Shown piece after piece: positions 5,515 through 7,695 of a DNA stretch of 7,695 bases. How positions within the stretch are numbered: the stretch's first letter is position 1; each line of letters begins with the position of its first letter. The notes beneath the pieces are model-generated. The model did no database searches. It was not told the DNA's origin and saw nothing but the letters and a program-made list of their open reading frames with translations. A program made the translations under genes and the position numbers. Source of the stretch: Granulicella sp. UBA5172 (GTDB lineage Bacteria; Acidobacteriota; Terriglobia; Terriglobales; Acidobacteriaceae); the NCBI GenBank assembly GCA_002413385.1, contig DHWW01000196.1, forward strand, positions 2,460 to 10,154. Reading direction: 5' to 3'.

Positions 5515-6867
5515 TCACCCCTGCCGCAACTGCTCCAGAAACCCCGTCAACTCCGTCGGAAGTTCCGCACGCAGCGACAACGACTCCCCCGTGCGCGGAT
5601 GCACAAACTCCAACTCTGCCGCATGCAGAAAATTGCGTTCCAGCGACAAGCTCTCCGCGTCACTTCGAGCAACCGCCGGACGAGCCTTCAACCCCGCTCC
5701 GGGCGCCACCGCCAGCTGAATCTTGTGCGGAGCTCCATACAAAAAGTCCCCCACCACCGGGTGCCCAATCGCCTGCATATGCACCCGAATCTGGTGCGTC
5801 CGCCCCGTCTCAATCCGAACCTCCACCAGCGTGAACTTCCCAAACGCCCCATCCACCCGCTCCAGCACCTTCCAGTGCGAAACTGCGGTCCGTCCGCCCA
5901 CGCGCTTCGTCGTCATACGAATCCGTCGCACCAAATCACGGCTGATCGGCAACTGAATCGTTCCCTCTTCGTCCTTCATCTGCCCATGCACCAGCGCGAT
6001 ATACGTCTTGCGCATGCGCCGTTCCGAAAACATCTCGCCTAGCGCGCGGTGCGTCACATCATTCTTCGCCACCACGATCAGACCGCTCGTCTGCTTATCC
6101 AGACGATGCACAATCCCCGGCCGCAGCGCCCCGCCAACCGAGCTCAGCCCCGCCTCTCCAGCCTCTCCGCCAAAGTGAAACAGCAGCGCATTCACCAGCG
6201 TTCCGCGGTTGTGCTCCGCACCGCCCGACCCCGCATGGACCATCATCCCCGCCGCTTTATTCACCACCGCCAGATCGTCATCTTCATACACAATCGTTAG
6301 CGGTAGATCTTCCGGAGTAGCATTCAGCGGCGCAGGCCGAGGATCACCCTCCACCTCGATCATCTCCCCGCCCTTGAGCTTCTGCTTCGCTTTCCCAGGC
6401 TTCCCATCCACCACCACCTGTCCGGCATCGATCATCAGCACCACGCGCGCGCGACTGATCTCCGGAATCGCCTTCGCCAGGTACGCATCCAGCCTCATGC
6501 CCGCAGCAGCAGCCTCCGCCGCAAAGCTCCGCACTCCGTCCTCGGCCTCCAGGTCATCCAGCACCTGGATCTCCGGCTCCGGTTCCACGTATACCTTGGG
6601 CACCGGATACCGCCGCGGCGACTTCTCTTCCGACGGATGCTTCCCTCCATCCGGCCCCGACGTCACCAGCCCCGGAACATTCGCAAACGGCGACGGCGTC
6701 GTGTACATCTCCGCCGTGTCATACGTCGCGCGCACAGGCGCTTTGTCGGTGTCTCCAGCAGCCTTTCGCGCCGCCTCCTGCTCCTGCAGCAACGTCCGCT
6801 GCGCGCGATACTCCGCCTTGACCGACTGCCTCCGATTTCCCTTGGGCAACATATTCTGCGATGGCAT
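5515..6867 (-). CDS. rluD: RluD-type 23S rRNA pseudouridine synthase with long N-terminal extension
   Basis: This enzyme isomerises uridines in large-subunit rRNA (E. coli RluD acts at 1911, 1915 and 1917 in helix 69). An S4 RNA-binding domain lies at about 123-173 (MRLDAYLAKAIPEISRARV, then GQVVVDGK). The catalytic domain follows: DDDLAVVNKAAGMMVH, the active-site motif HRLDKQTSG with catalytic D257, RMRKTYIALVHG, and GRTHQIRVH (355-363) followed by HPVVGD. At 450 residues it is about 120 longer than usual: residues 1-112 are charged and proline-rich, with no recognisable domain. The start is supported by AAGGAG nine bases before ATG 6867, lying inside the end of the upstream gene, whose TAG directly abuts this ATG. 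A shorter start at M124 would cut into the S4 domain. A 20-residue loop after GAPHK is also longer than in E. coli. RluD is preferred over RluC by its layout, but target sites are not certain. Confidence 0.92.
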   Translation of the reverse strand: MPSQNMLPKGNRRQSVKAEYRAQRTLLQEQEAARKAAGDTDKAPVRATYDTAEMYTTPSPFANVPGLVTSGPDGGKHPSEEKSPRRYPVPKVYVEPEPEIQVLDDLEAEDGVRSFAAEAAAAGMRLDAYLAKAIPEISRARVVLMIDAGQVVVDGKPGKAKQKLKGGEMIEVEGDPRPAPLNATPEDLPLTIVYEDDDLAVVNKAAGMMVHAGSGGAEHNRGTLVNALLFHFGGEAGEAGLSSVGGALRPGIVHRLDKQTSGLIVVAKNDVTHRALGEMFSERRMRKTYIALVHGQMKDEEGTIQLPISRDLVRRIRMTTKRVGGRTAVSHWKVLERVDGAFGKFTLVEVRIETGRTHQIRVHMQAIGHPVVGDFLYGAPHKIQLAVAPGAGLKARPAVARSDAESLSLERNFLHAAELEFVHPRTGESLSLRAELPTELTGFLEQLRQG

Positions 6868-7626
6868 CTACACAAACTCCTTCTGAAACATAAGCATCAA
6901 CGTACCCACCACGATCGCCCCAAGCCCAATCCACTGCCCCGGATCAAGCCAGGTACCGCCGCCCCACTGGCTAGGCTGCGTCAGCATATCAAGCACAAAC
7001 GCCATCGCTCCACCAGCCAACAGCGCCGCTCCGGCGACAACACCAGCCCGCAGCCTGCGCCGCAACATTCGCATCAACACGACCAACAACACCAGCGAAG
7101 CTACAAACCCATACAACTGAACCGGCTGCACCCGGCCAAATCCCGGCGCCTGCACACCCCACGGAAGACTCGTCGGCATACCCGCATCGGTCCCCTCAAA
7201 GTAGTGCCCTAAGCTAAGCACCCCTGCCAGCAGCGCCGCGCAGGGAGCCCAGGCATCCATTGCCGCCAACACCGGCAGTCGCTTCCACTTCACATAAGCC
7301 ACCACGGCCAACACCGTCAGCCCCATCCCCCCATACGTAAACGATGGCAGCGACAACACCACCAGCGGCAACGTCCGAAACGCATACCAATCCCGCACCA
7401 CCAGCAGCACCCGCGAGATCACAAACGCCGCCGTCACCGCAAACCACCCCGCGTCCCAAAGCTGATCCCCCGCCATCCCAGCCATCTTCGCCGTCCGCTG
7501 GCTCAGCCAAAGCGATGCCACCAGCCCCACCGCCGCGAACAACCCATAGACGGATACCCGCAGCGGTCCCAGGCGCATCACGCCTTGAACAAAGATCACC
7601 GCCGGCTGGGAGAGAAAGTTCACCAC
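6868..7626 (-). CDS. Lgt-like membrane protein, divergent prolipoprotein diacylglyceryl transferase family member
   Basis: The 252-residue protein has about seven membrane helices and aligns by eye to Lgt, which adds diacylglycerol from phosphatidylglycerol to lipobox cysteines. Matching landmarks are PAVIF then LGPLRVSVYGL near the N-terminus (Lgt: DPVIF, WYGL), SFTYGGMG (Lgt: FHGG), LGHYFEG (Lgt: RLGNFINGE), QPVQLYG (Lgt: HPSQLYE), and LTQP then PGQWIGLGAIVVG (Lgt: FFRQP, GQILSIP). However, residues essential in E. coli Lgt appear replaced: H103 by Y98, R143 by S138, R239 by T216; also HP-QLYE has lost its H and E. It may not be a working Lgt. The GTG start at 7626 keeps the conserved N-terminal segment; an in-frame stop lies shortly upstream, and the ribosome site is unclear. 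Its TAG abuts the rluD ATG, so the two are coupled. Confidence 0.8.
   Translation of the reverse strand: MVNFLSQPAVIFVQGVMRLGPLRVSVYGLFAAVGLVASLWLSQRTAKMAGMAGDQLWDAGWFAVTAAFVISRVLLVVRDWYAFRTLPLVVLSLPSFTYGGMGLTVLAVVAYVKWKRLPVLAAMDAWAPCAALLAGVLSLGHYFEGTDAGMPTSLPWGVQAPGFGRVQPVQLYGFVASLVLLVVLMRMLRRRLRAGVVAGAALLAGGAMAFVLDMLTQPSQWGGGTWLDPGQWIGLGAIVVGTLMLMFQKEFV
6877..6882 (-). promoter_or_regulatory. Ribosome binding site of the pseudouridine synthase gene
   Basis: The minus strand reads AAGGAG nine bases before the ATG at 6867, inside the last codons of the Lgt-like gene. It decides the long start of the pseudouridine synthase, and hence the reality of its N-terminal extension. Confidence 0.75.
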
Positions 7627-7676
7627 CTTCGAGCATACGCGGCTACAGGTTCAGTTCAACGTGCGCAACCCGAAAC

Positions 7677-7695
7677 CTGTCTCTTATACACATCT
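7677..7695. other. Tn5 mosaic end / Nextera adapter sequence (library artefact)
   Basis: The terminal 19 bases are CTGTCTCTTATACACATCT, identical to the reverse complement of the Tn5 mosaic end used in Nextera tagmentation libraries. It sits exactly at the contig end with no transposase gene nearby, so it is untrimmed adapter and not genomic DNA. The 50 bases before it (7627-7676) lie upstream of the Lgt-like gene and hold no gene I can support. Confidence 0.95.

Noticed and set aside
6209..6886. Plus-strand open frame (225 codons) over the pseudouridine synthase and Lgt-like genes
   Set aside because: Ser/Ala/Pro-rich antisense shadow with no motif; the minus strand holds clear S4 and HRLDK motifs.
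7677..7695. Genuine Tn5/IS50 transposon end
   Set aside because: Only the 19-base mosaic end is present, exactly at the contig edge, with no transposase or target duplication; library adapter explains it.
1..7695. CRISPR array, tRNA or rRNA gene, integrase, insertion sequence
   Set aside because: No regularly spaced direct repeats, cloverleaf-like sequence, rRNA stretch or recombinase motif was seen on either strand.

Overview
The window looks like a short draft contig from a GC-rich bacterium, most likely an acidobacterium of the Terriglobia type (Granulicella, Terriglobus, Edaphobacter and relatives). The clearest pointer is a secreted VWA protein of the kind described as the 'VWFA-related Acidobacterial domain' family. 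The strong G/C bias at third codon positions and the paired GGCTTTAGCC hairpins between genes agree with this. The lineage is inferred from protein style, not from a marker gene.

Layout. Positions 1-1071 (+) hold an APC-type amino acid permease cut at its 5' end by the contig edge. Positions 1172-2542 (-) hold a compact accessory block, in transcription order: a winged-HTH DNA-binding protein (HVO_A0114/TumA-like), an Xre/MbcA/ParS-type antitoxin, and a RES-domain toxin overlapping the antitoxin by one base (TGATG). After a 133-bp divergent spacer, 2676-3711 (+) encodes a metal-dependent adenosine deaminase family enzyme with all catalytic motifs, split by one extra base in a C run near 3186. 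Positions 3712-3802 carry two near-identical hairpins in a convergent gap. The minus strand from 7626 down to 3803 is one co-directional block: divergent Lgt-like membrane protein, RluD-type pseudouridine synthase, secreted VWA protein, and a small exported protein that is also frameshifted by one base near 3893. Gaps within this block are 0, 45 and 55 bp, so it could be one transcript.

How genes may work together. The RES/Xre pair is a standard type II toxin-antitoxin module. The upstream HTH protein belongs to a family whose usual partner is the TumE toxin, but no TumE gene is here, so it is either an orphan antitoxin or an added regulator of the RES module. The Lgt-like protein keeps the Lgt fold but lacks the usual essential residues. 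The VWA protein and the small protein after it are probably both exported.

Quality. The last 19 bases (7677-7695) are exactly the Tn5 mosaic-end / Nextera adapter sequence, so the right end is a library artefact. Two single-base insertions, both an extra C on the + strand about 700 bp apart, raise the suspicion of sequence errors in 3186-3895. I see no RNA gene, CRISPR array, insertion sequence or prophage, and no gene-free stretch longer than about 135 bp.
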